DNA of 64,000 nucleotides from Novosphingobium sp. SG707. Its GTDB lineage: Bacteria > Pseudomonadota > Alphaproteobacteria > Sphingomonadales > Sphingomonadaceae. The stretch lies in assembly GCF_012275515.1 (NCBI RefSeq), contig NZ_JAAZQL010000001.1:727006-791005 (forward strand). Reading direction: 5' to 3'. Within the stretch, counting starts at the first letter, position 1, and every line of letters begins with the position of its first letter. Of this stretch, positions 25,342 to 33,017 are shown one piece after another. The position numbers were made by a program, and so were the translations under genes. The notes under the pieces are model-generated. The model worked only from the letters and a program-made list of their open reading frames with translations. It was not told where the DNA came from and made no database searches.

Positions 25342-26886
25342 ATGATCAGCGGTCCAATCCCACAAGTCGTATGGTTCAAACGCGATCTGCGGCTGGAGGA
25401 TCACGCCGCGCTTCACCGCGCCGCTTTGGCCGGGCCGGTCGTCGCCCTTGTCATCGTCGAGCCTGCCTATTGGCAAGGCTCTGACACATCCGGGCGGCAG
25501 TGGCGTTTCTGGCGGGCCTGCATGGCCGATCTGGCCGAGGCCATTGCCCGGCTTGGCGGACGCCTTTGCCTGCGCGTGGGCGATGCCGTGGCCGAGCTGG
25601 AGGCATTGCGCGGGCAGATCGGGCCTTTTGCGCTGTGGGCGCATGAGGAAACGGGCAATGGCTTCACCTTTGCGCGGGACCGGGCGGTGCGCCAATGGGC
25701 GCGGGCGCAGGGCGTTCCCTTTGTCGAGCTGCGCCAGTTCGGCGTGATCCGGGGGCGTGGCCTCAACCGCGACCATTGGGCCGCCGCATGGGATGCGATG
25801 ATGGAGCAGCCCTTGCTGCCGGTCCCTCCGGTTGTCTGGCAATCCGCGCCCGGCCGCGACACTTTGCCCGGCGCGGCGGCCTTGGGTGTGTCGCCCGATG
25901 AAGCAGGCGCTTCGGTGCTCGCCGGACGCGCCGCCGCACTGGCCACGCTGGAGAGCTTCCTTTTCGAACGCGGCGAACATTACACGCGCGCCATGTCCTC
26001 GCCGCTCAGCGCGCCCGATGCCTGCTCTCGACTGTCGTGGCATCTGGCCTATGGGTCGGTTTCGATGCGCGAAGTTTGGCAGGCCACCCGCAGTCGCTAT
26101 GCCGCCCTGCCGACCGAGGCGCGGGACTGGCGACAGGCCTTGCGCAGCTTCATGGCCCGGCTGCACTGGCATTGCCATTTCATCCAGAAGCTGGAGAGCG
26201 AGCCGGAGGCGGAATTTCGCCCCTTCGCCCGCCGCTATGAGGGTCTGCGTCCGCCCGCCGATCCCGCCCGTCTGGCGGCATGGGCGCAGGGGCGCACCGG
26301 CTATCCGTTTCTGGATGCGGTGATGCGCGCCTTGCAGGCCACGGGCTGGACCACCTTTCGGATGCGCGCCATGCTGATGAGCTTTGCCGCCTATGACCTC
26401 TGGCTGCCGTGGCAGGAGGCCGAGCTGGTGCTGGCGCGGGCCTTTATCGATTACGAGCCGGGCATCCACTGGCCCCAGTGTCAGATGCAGGCCGGGGAAA
26501 CCGGGATCAACACGGTGCGGATCTATTCGCCCGCCAAGCAGGGGATGGATCAGGACCCGCAGGGCCGCTTCATCCGGGCGTGGGTCCCCGAACTCGCGCA
26601 GGTTCCGGGCGCATGGCTTCATGCTCTGGACAAGCTGGACAGCGGCCAGCGTCAGGCCCTGTGCCCGGATTACCCTTTGCCCATCGTCGACCATGGCGCG
26701 GCGGCGCGGGCCGCGCATCAGGCCATCGCCGCCCTGCGACGCACGCGCGAGGCGCGCGCCGAGGCCGACAGCGTTCAGCAGCGGCACGGCAGCCGCAAGC
26801 GATCAACCGCGCGCAGGGGGGAGGGGCGATCCTCCGCCCGTCGGATCACGCAAGACGCGATGCCCCAGATGCAGCTTGACCTCTAG
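25342..26886 (+). CDS. FAD-binding photolyase/cryptochrome family protein
   Basis: A 514-residue photolyase/cryptochrome-superfamily protein. The N-terminal alpha/beta antenna domain starts QVVWFKRDLRLEDHAALHRA. The C-terminal helical FAD domain includes SRLSWHLAYGSVSMREVW, HWHCHFIQKLE, the TGYPFLDAVMRALQATGWTTFRMR block and the DYEPGIHWPQCQMQAGETGIN motif next to the flavin. The terminal 50 residues are Arg-rich and low in complexity. ATG at 25342 is preferred; ATG at 25312 in the same frame is possible. It probably repairs UV-induced dimers or acts as a light sensor; sequence alone does not separate these. It ends nine bases before the convergent arsH gene. Confidence 0.9.
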   Translation: MISGPIPQVVWFKRDLRLEDHAALHRAALAGPVVALVIVEPAYWQGSDTSGRQWRFWRACMADLAEAIARLGGRLCLRVGDAVAELEALRGQIGPFALWAHEETGNGFTFARDRAVRQWARAQGVPFVELRQFGVIRGRGLNRDHWAAAWDAMMEQPLLPVPPVVWQSAPGRDTLPGAAALGVSPDEAGASVLAGRAAALATLESFLFERGEHYTRAMSSPLSAPDACSRLSWHLAYGSVSMREVWQATRSRYAALPTEARDWRQALRSFMARLHWHCHFIQKLESEPEAEFRPFARRYEGLRPPADPARLAAWAQGRTGYPFLDAVMRALQATGWTTFRMRAMLMSFAAYDLWLPWQEAELVLARAFIDYEPGIHWPQCQMQAGETGINTVRIYSPAKQGMDQDPQGRFIRAWVPELAQVPGAWLHALDKLDSGQRQALCPDYPLPIVDHGAAARAAHQAIAALRRTREARAEADSVQQRHGSRKRSTARRGEGRSSARRITQDAMPQMQLDL

Positions 26887-26894
26887 GACCAGCA

Positions 26895-27635
26895 TCAGCT
26901 TTGGGCCAAACCCGCCTTTTCCACCGGGCTTGCCACCGGCTGATCGCGCTCGACCCTCTCGGAATAACGATCCACCAACTGATCGGTATGAGGGCGCAGC
27001 AGCACGGTAAAACGCACCAGTTCCTCGCACACATCGACGATGCGGTCATAATAGGACGAGGGCTTCATCCGGCCCGCTTCGTCAAATTCCTCATAGGCTT
27101 TGGCCACAGAGGACTGGTTGGGGATGGTGAACATCCGCATCCAGCGCCCCAGCAGGCGCAGGGTATTGACCGAATTGAACGATTGCGACCCGGCGCTGAC
27201 CTGCATCACCGCCAGCGTGCGGCCCTGCGTAGGGCGCATCCCCTTCATGGCCAGCGGCAGGTGGTCGATCTGGGTCTTCATGATGCCGGTGATCTGGCCA
27301 TGGCGTTCCGGGCTGCACCACACCTGTCCTTCGGACCAGAGCGAGAGTTCGCGCAATTCATGCACCGCCGGGTGGTCATCGCCGGGCACCTGATCGGGCA
27401 GGGGCAGGTCGGCGGGATCAAAGATCCTCACCTCGCAGCCGAAATGGAGCAGCAGGCGCGCGGCTTCCTCGACCACCAGCCGGGAATAGGAACGCGCGCG
27501 CAGCGAGCCATAGAGCAGCAGGATGCGCGGCGGCGGATCGAGCGCGCCAAGGCCCAGCGCCGGACGGGCATGGACATATTCACGCTTGAGCGCGGGCAGG
27601 TAATCGGGATCGGAAAGTTCACGCAAACGGTTCAT
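26895..27635 (-). CDS. arsH: ArsH NADPH-dependent FMN oxidoreductase
   Basis: A 246-residue flavodoxin-like protein of the ArsH family, which oxidises trivalent organoarsenicals (and reduces quinones or metals) with NADPH and FMN. The FMN-binding loop [23 protein letters not shown], the [23 protein letters not shown] block and [28 protein letters not shown] are ArsH-specific. The length is normal and no disruption is seen. Its ATG overlaps the stop of the damaged aquaporin gene (ATGA), so it depended on that operon for expression. It seems to be the only intact gene on the minus-strand arm of this arsenic locus. Confidence 0.95.
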   Translation of the reverse strand: MNRLRELSDPDYLPALKREYVHARPALGLGALDPPPRILLLYGSLRARSYSRLVVEEAARLLLHFGCEVRIFDPADLPLPDQVPGDDHPAVHELRELSLWSEGQVWCSPERHGQITGIMKTQIDHLPLAMKGMRPTQGRTLAVMQVSAGSQSFNSVNTLRLLGRWMRMFTIPNQSSVAKAYEEFDEAGRMKPSSYYDRIVDVCEELVRFTVLLRPHTDQLVDRYSERVERDQPVASPVEKAGLAQS

Positions 27636-28165
27636 GCGGCATCCTTATCGGGATCAGGCTCATCAGGAAACAGGGTAATGGCGGCGAGTTTGGCGGCCAG
27701 CGCGCCCAGGATCTGGGCGATGACAAAGCCCGGCACATGGGCGGGCGCTATGCCGGCAAAGGTGTTGCTCATCGCGCGGGCGATGGCCTCGCTGACCCAT
27801 TGGCCCATGCCGGTGCGCGCCTTGGTCGAAAATTCCAGAACCGGCAGGCCGAACATGACATGCGCGGCCCAAACACCCAGAATGCCGCCCGCCAGCTGGG
27901 CCGCGACATAGGCTCATGCCTGCGGCGTGGTGATTTCTCCGCGCAGCCGCATGACGAGCGAGACGGCCGGGTTGAAATGCGCCCCCGACACCGGGCCCAG
28001 CATGGTGATCAGCACAAAGAGCATGGCGCCCGTGGCCAATGTATTGCCCAGCAGCGCCACGGCCACATTCCCGCCCGCCAGACTTTCGGCCATGATCCCC
28101 GATCCGATCACGGTGGCGAACAGCATGAAGCTGCCGATGGCCTCCGCGGCCAGTTTCTGTCTCAC
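27632..28165 (-). pseudogene. aqpS: broken aquaporin (AqpS/MIP family), nonsense codon plus apparent internal deletion
   Basis: A gene for an arsenic-locus aquaglyceroporin (AqpS type, thought to release arsenite), now disrupted. The first part (28165-27914) encodes the signature GNTLATGAMLF and first NPA motif GAHFNPAVSL, then hits TGA at 27916-27914. Past this stop the same frame continues as aquaporin (AYVAAQLAGGILGVWAAHVMFGLPVLEFSTKARTG shown in parts), ending NTFAGIAPAHVPGF. Between QWVSEA and IARAMSNTFAG the block of about 50 residues holding the second NPA motif, expected from family members, is missing. Read through, it would be only 177 residues, short for the family. It overlaps arsC-like and arsH frames at its ends (ATGA). 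Confidence 0.85.
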
Positions 28166-28359
28166 GCCGCGCCCTCCATCCGGCCGATTTCGGCCAGAGC
28201 GGCGGCCAGCTCCTCGCGCCCCATCGTTTCAAACGGCAGGGCCAGCAAAGCTTGCGCCCGCATCGTTAGCCAGCGCCATGTGTCCTCAAAGGCGGCATCT
28301 TCGGCGGCCTCGCCCACGGCGTCTGCCGGGGCGGTCAGGCCCCAATGGGCGCGCAGCAC
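28162..28359 (-). pseudogene. C-terminal remnant of an ArsC-type arsenate reductase (LMW-phosphatase class)
   Basis: The 65 residues readable here (RAHWGLTAPADA, then a FEDTWRWLTMRAQALLALPFETM helix and LAEIGRM) resemble the C-terminal third of thioredoxin-coupled arsenate reductases of the low-molecular-weight phosphatase class. The N-terminal two thirds, including the catalytic CxxxxxR loop, are absent: upstream sequence in this frame reads LYGPWPVL and then loses similarity. The stop overlaps the aquaporin start (ATGA), the order arsC-aqpS-arsH being a usual one. The GTG at 28359 is only where the open frame can begin; it is not a credible native start. Confidence 0.55.
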
Positions 28360-28469
28360 AGGCCATGGTCCGTACAGGGCAGGCCGCCGCAGCAGTTCTC
28401 GGTGAGATAGCCCATCAGCCCGTCAATGCATTCAGCGCGAGGCCGGTTGACAGGCGTCAATGCGCTCAT
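28335..28469 (-). CDS. small Cys-rich ORF, possible remnant of an arsenic-locus protein
   Basis: A 44-codon frame beginning at ATG 28469 and overlapping the arsC remnant in another frame. It encodes six cysteines, including two CC pairs (LTENCCGGLPC and GLCCAPIGA). The YLTENCCGG segment recalls the Cys-rich C-terminal tails I associate with some arsenic-responsive ArsR regulators, which often precede arsC. The rest of such a protein is missing. It may be the joined leftover of a deletion between a second arsR and arsC, or a genuine small thiol-rich metal-binding peptide. I cannot decide between them. Confidence 0.35.
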   Translation of the reverse strand: MSALTPVNRPRAECIDGLMGYLTENCCGGLPCTDHGLCCAPIGA

Positions 28470-28494
28470 GCGTTTCGGCGCATAGATTGCCGGG

Positions 28495-28797
28495 ATGCAC
28501 AGGCCCATCGATCACTTGCTTGCCGCTCTTGCCGAACCCACGCGGTTGCGCGCCCTGCATATTCTTTGGGATGGCGACGAGCATTGCGTCTGCGAATTGA
28601 TGGACCGGCTTGGCGCCACCCAATCGCGCATGTCGCGCCATATGGCGCGGTTGAAGTCGGTTGGGCTGTTGACCGACCGACGCGATGCGCAATGGACGCG
28701 CTATCGCCGCAATCCCGATATGCCCGCCGCCTGGGTCGCGGTGATCGAGGCCATTCTGGCCGCATTGCCCCCATCTGCCAATCAAAAGGCCGCGTGA
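28495..28797 (+). CDS. arsR: ArsR/SmtB-family metalloregulator
   Basis: A 100-residue winged-helix repressor of the ArsR family. Cys31 and Cys33 in GDEHCVCELMDRLG match the arsenite-binding CxC of classical ArsR on the sensing helix. The recognition segment is GATQSRMSRHMARLKSVGLLTDRRD. Binding of As(III) or Sb(III) would release the promoter. It is divergent from the decayed arsC-aqpS-arsH arm and lies two bases before the permease gene, so it would control both directions from the short region around 28470-28494. The frame is intact. Confidence 0.92.
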   Translation: MHRPIDHLLAALAEPTRLRALHILWDGDEHCVCELMDRLGATQSRMSRHMARLKSVGLLTDRRDAQWTRYRRNPDMPAAWVAVIEAILAALPPSANQKAA

Positions 28798-28798
28798 T

Positions 28799-29844
28799 AT
28801 GACCAAAGGGCCCGCAAACCCCTATAGAACCCCGCAAGCATGGTTCGCCGGCATCGCCATCGGCGTGGCCATATGGTTTGCCCTTTACGACAGTTGCAGC
28901 CGGTTTCGCGCTGGCTTGTGGCGCAATTGCCGATCCCGGCGGGCAGCCATCTGGCCGCCTCGGTCGAATTCTTCTTCTATGACACGCCCAAAGTGCTGAT
29001 GCTGCTGACGCTTGTGGTCTTTGCCATGGGCGTTGTGCGCAGCTTCTTCTCGCCGGAGCGGACGCGCGCACTGCTGGCGGGCAAACGCGAGGGCGTGGGC
29101 AATATCGCCGCTGCCATGCTGGGCATTGTCACGCCCTTTTGTTCCTGCTCGGCGGTGCCGCTGTTTGTGGGCTTTGTCTCGGCGGGCGTGCCGCTGGGGG
29201 TGACGTTTTCCTTTCTGATTTCGGCCCCGATGGTCAATGAAGTGGCGCTGGGCCTGTTGTTCGCGCTGCTAGGCTGGAAGGTTGCCCTGACCTATCTTGC
29301 CTTTGGCCTGTCGATTGCCATCCTTTCGGGCTGGATCATCGGCCGTCTGCATCTCGAAGACTGGCTTGAAACCTGGGTGCGCGAAGTCCGTGCCGAGCAA
29401 GACCTGCCGGATGAAGAGCATCGCGACTGGGTCAACCGCTTCGAGGCGGGCTGGGATGCGGTCAAAGAGATCGTCGGCAAAGTGTGGTACTGGATCATTG
29501 CAGGCATCGCGGCGGGCGCCTTTATCCATGGCTATGTTCCGGCGGGCCTGCTGGCGCGGATCATGGGGGCGGGGGCTTGGTGGTCGGTGCCTGCGGCGGT
29601 GCTGGTGGGTGTGCCGATGTATTCCAATGCGGCCGGTATCATTCCCGTTGTCGACGCGCTGCTGGGCAAGGGGGCAGCGCTGGGCACGGTGCTGGCCTTC
29701 ATGATGTCGGTCACCGCCCTGTCGCTGCCCGAAATGATCATCCTGCGTAAAGTGCTTAGCCTGAAACTGATCGTCGTTTTTGCCGGGGTGGTGGCGCTGG
29801 GCATTCTGGCGGTCGGCTATCTCTTCAATGTCCTCTTTGTCTGA
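28799..29844 (+). pseudogene. DUF318/ArsP-type permease with a single-base frameshift
   Basis: A COG0701 (DUF318, ArsP-like) permease with eight or more membrane helices and the hallmark PFCSCSAVPLFVGFVSAG and SAPMVNEVA motifs; relatives export organoarsenicals. The N-terminus (MTKGPANPYRTPQAWFAG, then IAIGVAIWFALYDS) is in the frame starting at 28799, while everything from LQPVSRWLVAQLP onward is in the +2-shifted frame. The break falls in GACAGTTGCAG at 28889-28899, where one extra T after position 28894 would restore an unbroken protein of about 348 residues. A sequencing error is possible, but the neighbouring genes are also damaged. Confidence 0.85.
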
Positions 29845-29855
29845 AAGGATTTCCG

Positions 29856-30092
29856 ATGAAAGATGTCAAAGTGCTGGGCCCCGGCTGCAAGCGTTGCCAA
29901 ACGGTCGAGGCCATGGTCAAGGCGGCGGCGGAGTCTCTGGGCGTCCCTGTCGCTTTGGAAAAGGTGACGGATTATGCTGACATAGCCAGGTTCGGCGTCC
30001 TCTCGACGCCGGGGATCGTTATTGACAACAAGGTCGTCCATGCGGGCGGCATTCCCCGAGAAGAGGATCTCCGGCGCTGGCTGCAAGGCTGA
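29856..30092 (+). CDS. small thioredoxin-fold protein (redox-active disulfide protein)
   Basis: A 78-residue thioredoxin/glutaredoxin-like protein with the active-site motif GPGCKRCQTVEAMVK (CxxC), the cis-Pro motif STPGIVIDN and a final GIPREEDLRRWL helix, as in the MTH895/TM0996 family. Genes of this family often follow DUF318 permeases in arsenic-type operons, as here, 11 bases downstream. It probably supplies reducing power to the permease or an arsenical substrate; that role is inferred from context only. Confidence 0.9.
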   Translation: MKDVKVLGPGCKRCQTVEAMVKAAAESLGVPVALEKVTDYADIARFGVLSTPGIVIDNKVVHAGGIPREEDLRRWLQG

Positions 30093-30120
30093 GCGCGACC
30101 GTTTGATCGCCCGGTTGATC

Positions 30121-30146
30121 GAGAGCCGCAGACATCTGCGGCTCTC
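30121..30146. terminator. hairpin between convergent thioredoxin and glycine-zipper genes
   Basis: GAGAGCCGCAGA (30121-30132) and TCTGCGGCTCTC (30135-30146) are perfectly complementary over 12 bases with a tight loop. It sits 29 bases after the plus-strand thioredoxin-fold gene and 28 bases from the stop of the minus-strand glycine-zipper gene, so it can serve as a bidirectional terminator. A short AAAA run, not a T-tract, follows on the plus strand. Confidence 0.6.
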
Positions 30147-30173
30147 GCAAAACAGTGATATCCGCTGGTCAGC

Positions 30174-30554
30174 TTAGCGGCACGTCACGCTGCCCCGGTC
30201 GATTTCGCGCCCGAGCAGGCCGCCCCCGGCAGCGCCCAGAATGGTGCCCAGCGTCCGGTCGCCACGGCCCGCGATCTGGTTGCCCAGCACGCCGCCCAGC
30301 GCCGCGCCGACCACCAGTCCGGTGGTGCCATTGCTGCGGCGGCAGTAATAGCGCCCGTCATTGCCTCGCCAGATCCGATCGTCGCGGCCAAGGCGTCGAT
30401 ATTCGACATGGCGCCCATGATCGCGATAATCCCGATACTCGTCATGACCGCGGCGGCCATAGGCGGGCGCCCAAGGCGGCGGATCGGCAAGGGCGGGGGT
30501 GGCGATCGGCAGCATGATGGCCGCCAGCGCGGCCGAAATGACAATTTTGCGCAT
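30174..30554 (-). CDS. secreted glycine-zipper 2TM-domain protein
   Basis: A 126-residue envelope protein. The signal peptide MRKIVISAALAAIMLPIATPALA is cleaved before a Pro/Arg/Tyr-rich, strongly charged middle region (GRRGHDEYRDYRDHGRH and following). The C-terminal half has a glycine-zipper membrane motif: GLVVGAALGGVLGNQIAG, then TLGTILGAAGGGLLGREI. Proteins of this kind (17-kDa-antigen/Rcc01698-like) associate with the outer membrane; the function is unknown. The start at 30554 gives a clean signal peptide, although the frame is open to 30650. The gap to the parvulin gene (30555-30816) holds no further gene I can support. Confidence 0.82.
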   Translation of the reverse strand: MRKIVISAALAAIMLPIATPALADPPPWAPAYGRRGHDEYRDYRDHGRHVEYRRLGRDDRIWRGNDGRYYCRRSNGTTGLVVGAALGGVLGNQIAGRGDRTLGTILGAAGGGLLGREIDRGSVTCR

Positions 30555-30816
30555 AAGGTTTCGTATCCCTTTGTCCGTTGTCTGATCTCTTGCTTGCCCT
30601 CTTTTTGGCATGGGCATCAGCAACCGGACATGAACAAAGAGTTCCTGCATTCGAGGCGGATCGGCAGGGCCGACGTGCCAGCGGAAAACGCGCCGCGAAG
30701 CCCGCAGAGGCGCGATTTTCTGCGGCCCTAGCGCATGGCAACAGGAATTTCATCGGCCAACCGAATCGATGCCCTGGCGATTTTGCCATTCATCAGCCGC
30801 TTTCGCTTCGTCGCTC

Positions 30817-31629
30817 TTATTGCACCAATGATCCCGATGCCCCTGCGATCGAAACACCCTCCAGTTCGGCATGGCCCGCCAGCAGGCCGACATATTGCGC
30901 CATGGCCCGCCGCCAGCTGGCTTCCTCGAGATATTCGATAATCTGGCGCGAGACGGCCTCGAACGGAAGGTCGCGCGCTTCCTGGCGCCGCCCGGCGCGG
31001 ATGACATGCAGGCCAAAGCGAGTTTTGACCGGAACGGGGTGGAGCGCCCCGGCCTCCAGCGCGAAGAGCACCTCTTCGAATTCGGGCACAAGCGCACCGG
31101 GCGTGATCTGCCCCAGCTTGCCGCCCTGATCGCGGGAGGGGCAGGCCGAATGGCGCCGGGCCAGCTCGGCAAAGGTTTCCGGCCTGTCCTGCAAATGGCG
31201 GATCGCCCCGCGTGCATCGCTGGTGGCCAGTCCATAGGCCATGGCATCAGCCGGATCGGCCGCGAAGAGGATATGTTCGGCCTCGACCATCGGGGGCGAG
31301 CGGAAGCGGGCGCGATGGGTTTGGTAATAGCGTCTGGCGGTGGCCTCGTCGGCCTGCGGCGTTTTGACCTCGCAGGCCAGCAGGGCCTCGATTCTGGCCT
31401 CCTCCTCCGACAGCGGGCGCCCTTCGGCATCGACAAGGCCATTCGCCACAATGTTCAACCTGTCGGCCTCATCGAGCAGCAACTGGCGGATGACCAGGGC
31501 TTCCGCCGCCGCCCTGCGGGCCTCATGGGCGGTGGCGGCGGGATGATGCTGCGTTTCGGCGGCAATAGTTGCAGGCGCGATTTCCCTGCCGTTCACCGCC
31601 ACACGCGGATACTCGGGCGCGTCAGCCAT
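30817..31629 (-). CDS. parvulin-type peptidyl-prolyl isomerase (nar operon-associated)
   Basis: A 270-residue PpiC/SurA-like foldase without an evident signal peptide. The parvulin domain lies near residues 120-230 (EAEHILFAADP, FAELARRHSACPSRDQGGKLGQITPGALVPEFEEVLFALEAG in segments, FGLHVIRAGRR). Its ATG overlaps the end of narI by eight bases, making it the last gene of the narKGHJI series. Such parvulins commonly accompany nar operons and are presumed to help the assembly of the membrane nitrate reductase. The frame extends upstream to 31683, inside narI, but the overlap start is preferred. Confidence 0.88.
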   Translation of the reverse strand: MADAPEYPRVAVNGREIAPATIAAETQHHPAATAHEARRAAAEALVIRQLLLDEADRLNIVANGLVDAEGRPLSEEEARIEALLACEVKTPQADEATARRYYQTHRARFRSPPMVEAEHILFAADPADAMAYGLATSDARGAIRHLQDRPETFAELARRHSACPSRDQGGKLGQITPGALVPEFEEVLFALEAGALHPVPVKTRFGLHVIRAGRRQEARDLPFEAVSRQIIEYLEEASWRRAMAQYVGLLAGHAELEGVSIAGASGSLVQ

Positions 31630-32326
31630 GATGAGCCGCCAGTTTGCGCGAGCGCACCACCTGATAACCCGACCGCCAGACATAGCGGACCGGCATGCTC
31701 AGCATATGCACGAGGCGCGTGAAGGGAAAGATCAGCAGGATGGTCAGCCCAAGCATCAGATGCAGTTTGAACACCACCGCCACATCGCGGATTGACGCTG
31801 CGGCATCGGCGCGGAAGGTGAAAATGCCCTGTGCCCATGCCATGAACTTGACCATTTCGTGGCCATCGAGATGCTGCGCCGAAACCGGGATGGTGGACAG
31901 ACCCAGCGCCAGTTGCGTCCAGAGCAGCAGGATCACCAGATTGTCGCTGAAACTGGAGGCGGCGCGCACACGCGAGTCGAAAAAGCGCCGGTGGATCAGC
32001 AGGCTGGCGCCCGCGATAGCCATGCATCCCGCAACCCCGCCCGCGCTCATGGCCAGCAATTGCTTGGCGCCATGCGACACGCCCAGCGCATCCCAGATGG
32101 CAATGGGGGTGAGCAGGCCGACCAGATGCCCGGCAAAGATCATCAGCACGCCCGCATGAAACAGCACCGAGCCGACGATCAACTGCTTGCGGCGCAACAA
32201 CTGGCTGGACCCCGCGCGCCAGGAATAGGGTTCACGATCATAACGGATCACCGAACCCACCGCCAAAACGGCCAGCGCGATATAGGGATAGATGCCAAAG
32301 AGCAGGTGGTGCATGAAATCAGCCAT
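31622..32326 (-). CDS. narI: respiratory nitrate reductase gamma subunit (cytochrome b)
   Basis: A 234-residue membrane cytochrome that takes electrons from quinol and passes them to NarH. Five helices are evident, starting HHLLFGIYPYIALAVLAVGSVIRYDREPYSWRAGSSQLL (in segments), with the haem-ligand histidines in FHAGVLMIFAGHLVG and in FKLHLMLGLTILLIFPFTRLVHMLS. The YxxREPYSW element after helix 1 is family-specific. The start at 32326 overlaps narJ by eight bases. The frame is open further upstream inside narJ, but the subunit's usual N-terminus fits ATG 32326. Confidence 0.96.
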   Translation of the reverse strand: MADFMHHLLFGIYPYIALAVLAVGSVIRYDREPYSWRAGSSQLLRRKQLIVGSVLFHAGVLMIFAGHLVGLLTPIAIWDALGVSHGAKQLLAMSAGGVAGCMAIAGASLLIHRRFFDSRVRAASSFSDNLVILLLWTQLALGLSTIPVSAQHLDGHEMVKFMAWAQGIFTFRADAAASIRDVAVVFKLHLMLGLTILLIFPFTRLVHMLSMPVRYVWRSGYQVVRSRKLAAHHG

Positions 32327-33017
32327 GGTTCCGGTTCCTCTCAAGCGCGGGAGAGTGCAGGCGGGCGACCATGGCGGCCGCTTTCGGGCATTCGCCTTCG
32401 CCTGCGGCAGGTGTCGGCGTGTCAAAGCGGACCTGCTGCTCTTCCCAGATGGCGTCGAGAGCGCTCAGATCCTCGGGATCATCGGCCGGCGCGAGGGAGG
32501 CCGATGATCCCGTTGCCCCGGCCAGCCCGGACAGGATCCGCATCGGCGCGGCATAGAGCGCATCGCGTTCGGCCAGCCTTTCTGCCAGAGCCTCGATGAT
32601 CAGTCCGGGCTGGGCAAGTTCCTCGAGCACCTGCGGCAAGGGAAGACACGAGAGATACTCAAGGAACATCGGCAAATAGTCGGGCAATTCATTGGCCGTG
32701 ATTTCAAGGCCCTGCGCCATATAGCGGCTGCGCAATTCGACCATCGCCTGTCCGCGGTCCCGGCTTTCGCCGTGGACATGTTCGAACAGATGCAGCGAAA
32801 TGGCGCGGCCGCGATCGAACAGGCCGACATAGCGCTCCTGAAGATCGAGCAGTTCCTCATCGACGATGGCCGCGATCAGCGGTTCGAGCTGCCCGATCTG
32901 GCCGCTTTCCAGCACGCCGTCCAGTTCGAGCGTGGCCAGCAGTTCGGGCGCGGCCTGTTGCAGGCCTTCGGTGGGATAGCGCAGCAGGTGCGAGAGGATG
33001 AGCAGAGTGTGACGCAT
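32319..33017 (-). CDS. narJ: nitrate reductase molybdenum cofactor assembly chaperone
   Basis: A 232-residue cytoplasmic chaperone that binds NarG and helps insert the molybdenum cofactor and Fe-S cluster before membrane attachment. Diagnostic segments are LILSHLLRYPTEGLQQAAPEL, the LFDRGRAISLHLFEHVHGESRDRGQAM block split around the EHVHGESRDRG signature, and ELPDYLPMFLEYLSCL. The C-terminal tail is long and acidic. Its ATG overlaps the narH stop by one base (TGATG) and its end overlaps narI. Confidence 0.96.
   Translation of the reverse strand: MRHTLLILSHLLRYPTEGLQQAAPELLATLELDGVLESGQIGQLEPLIAAIVDEELLDLQERYVGLFDRGRAISLHLFEHVHGESRDRGQAMVELRSRYMAQGLEITANELPDYLPMFLEYLSCLPLPQVLEELAQPGLIIEALAERLAERDALYAAPMRILSGLAGATGSSASLAPADDPEDLSALDAIWEEQQVRFDTPTPAAGEGECPKAAAMVARLHSPALERNRNHG

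Noticed and set aside
30555..30816. Possible extra gene between the glycine-zipper and parvulin genes
   Set aside because: Frames crossing it in both strands are continuations of shadows; the stretch most likely holds only the glycine-zipper promoter.
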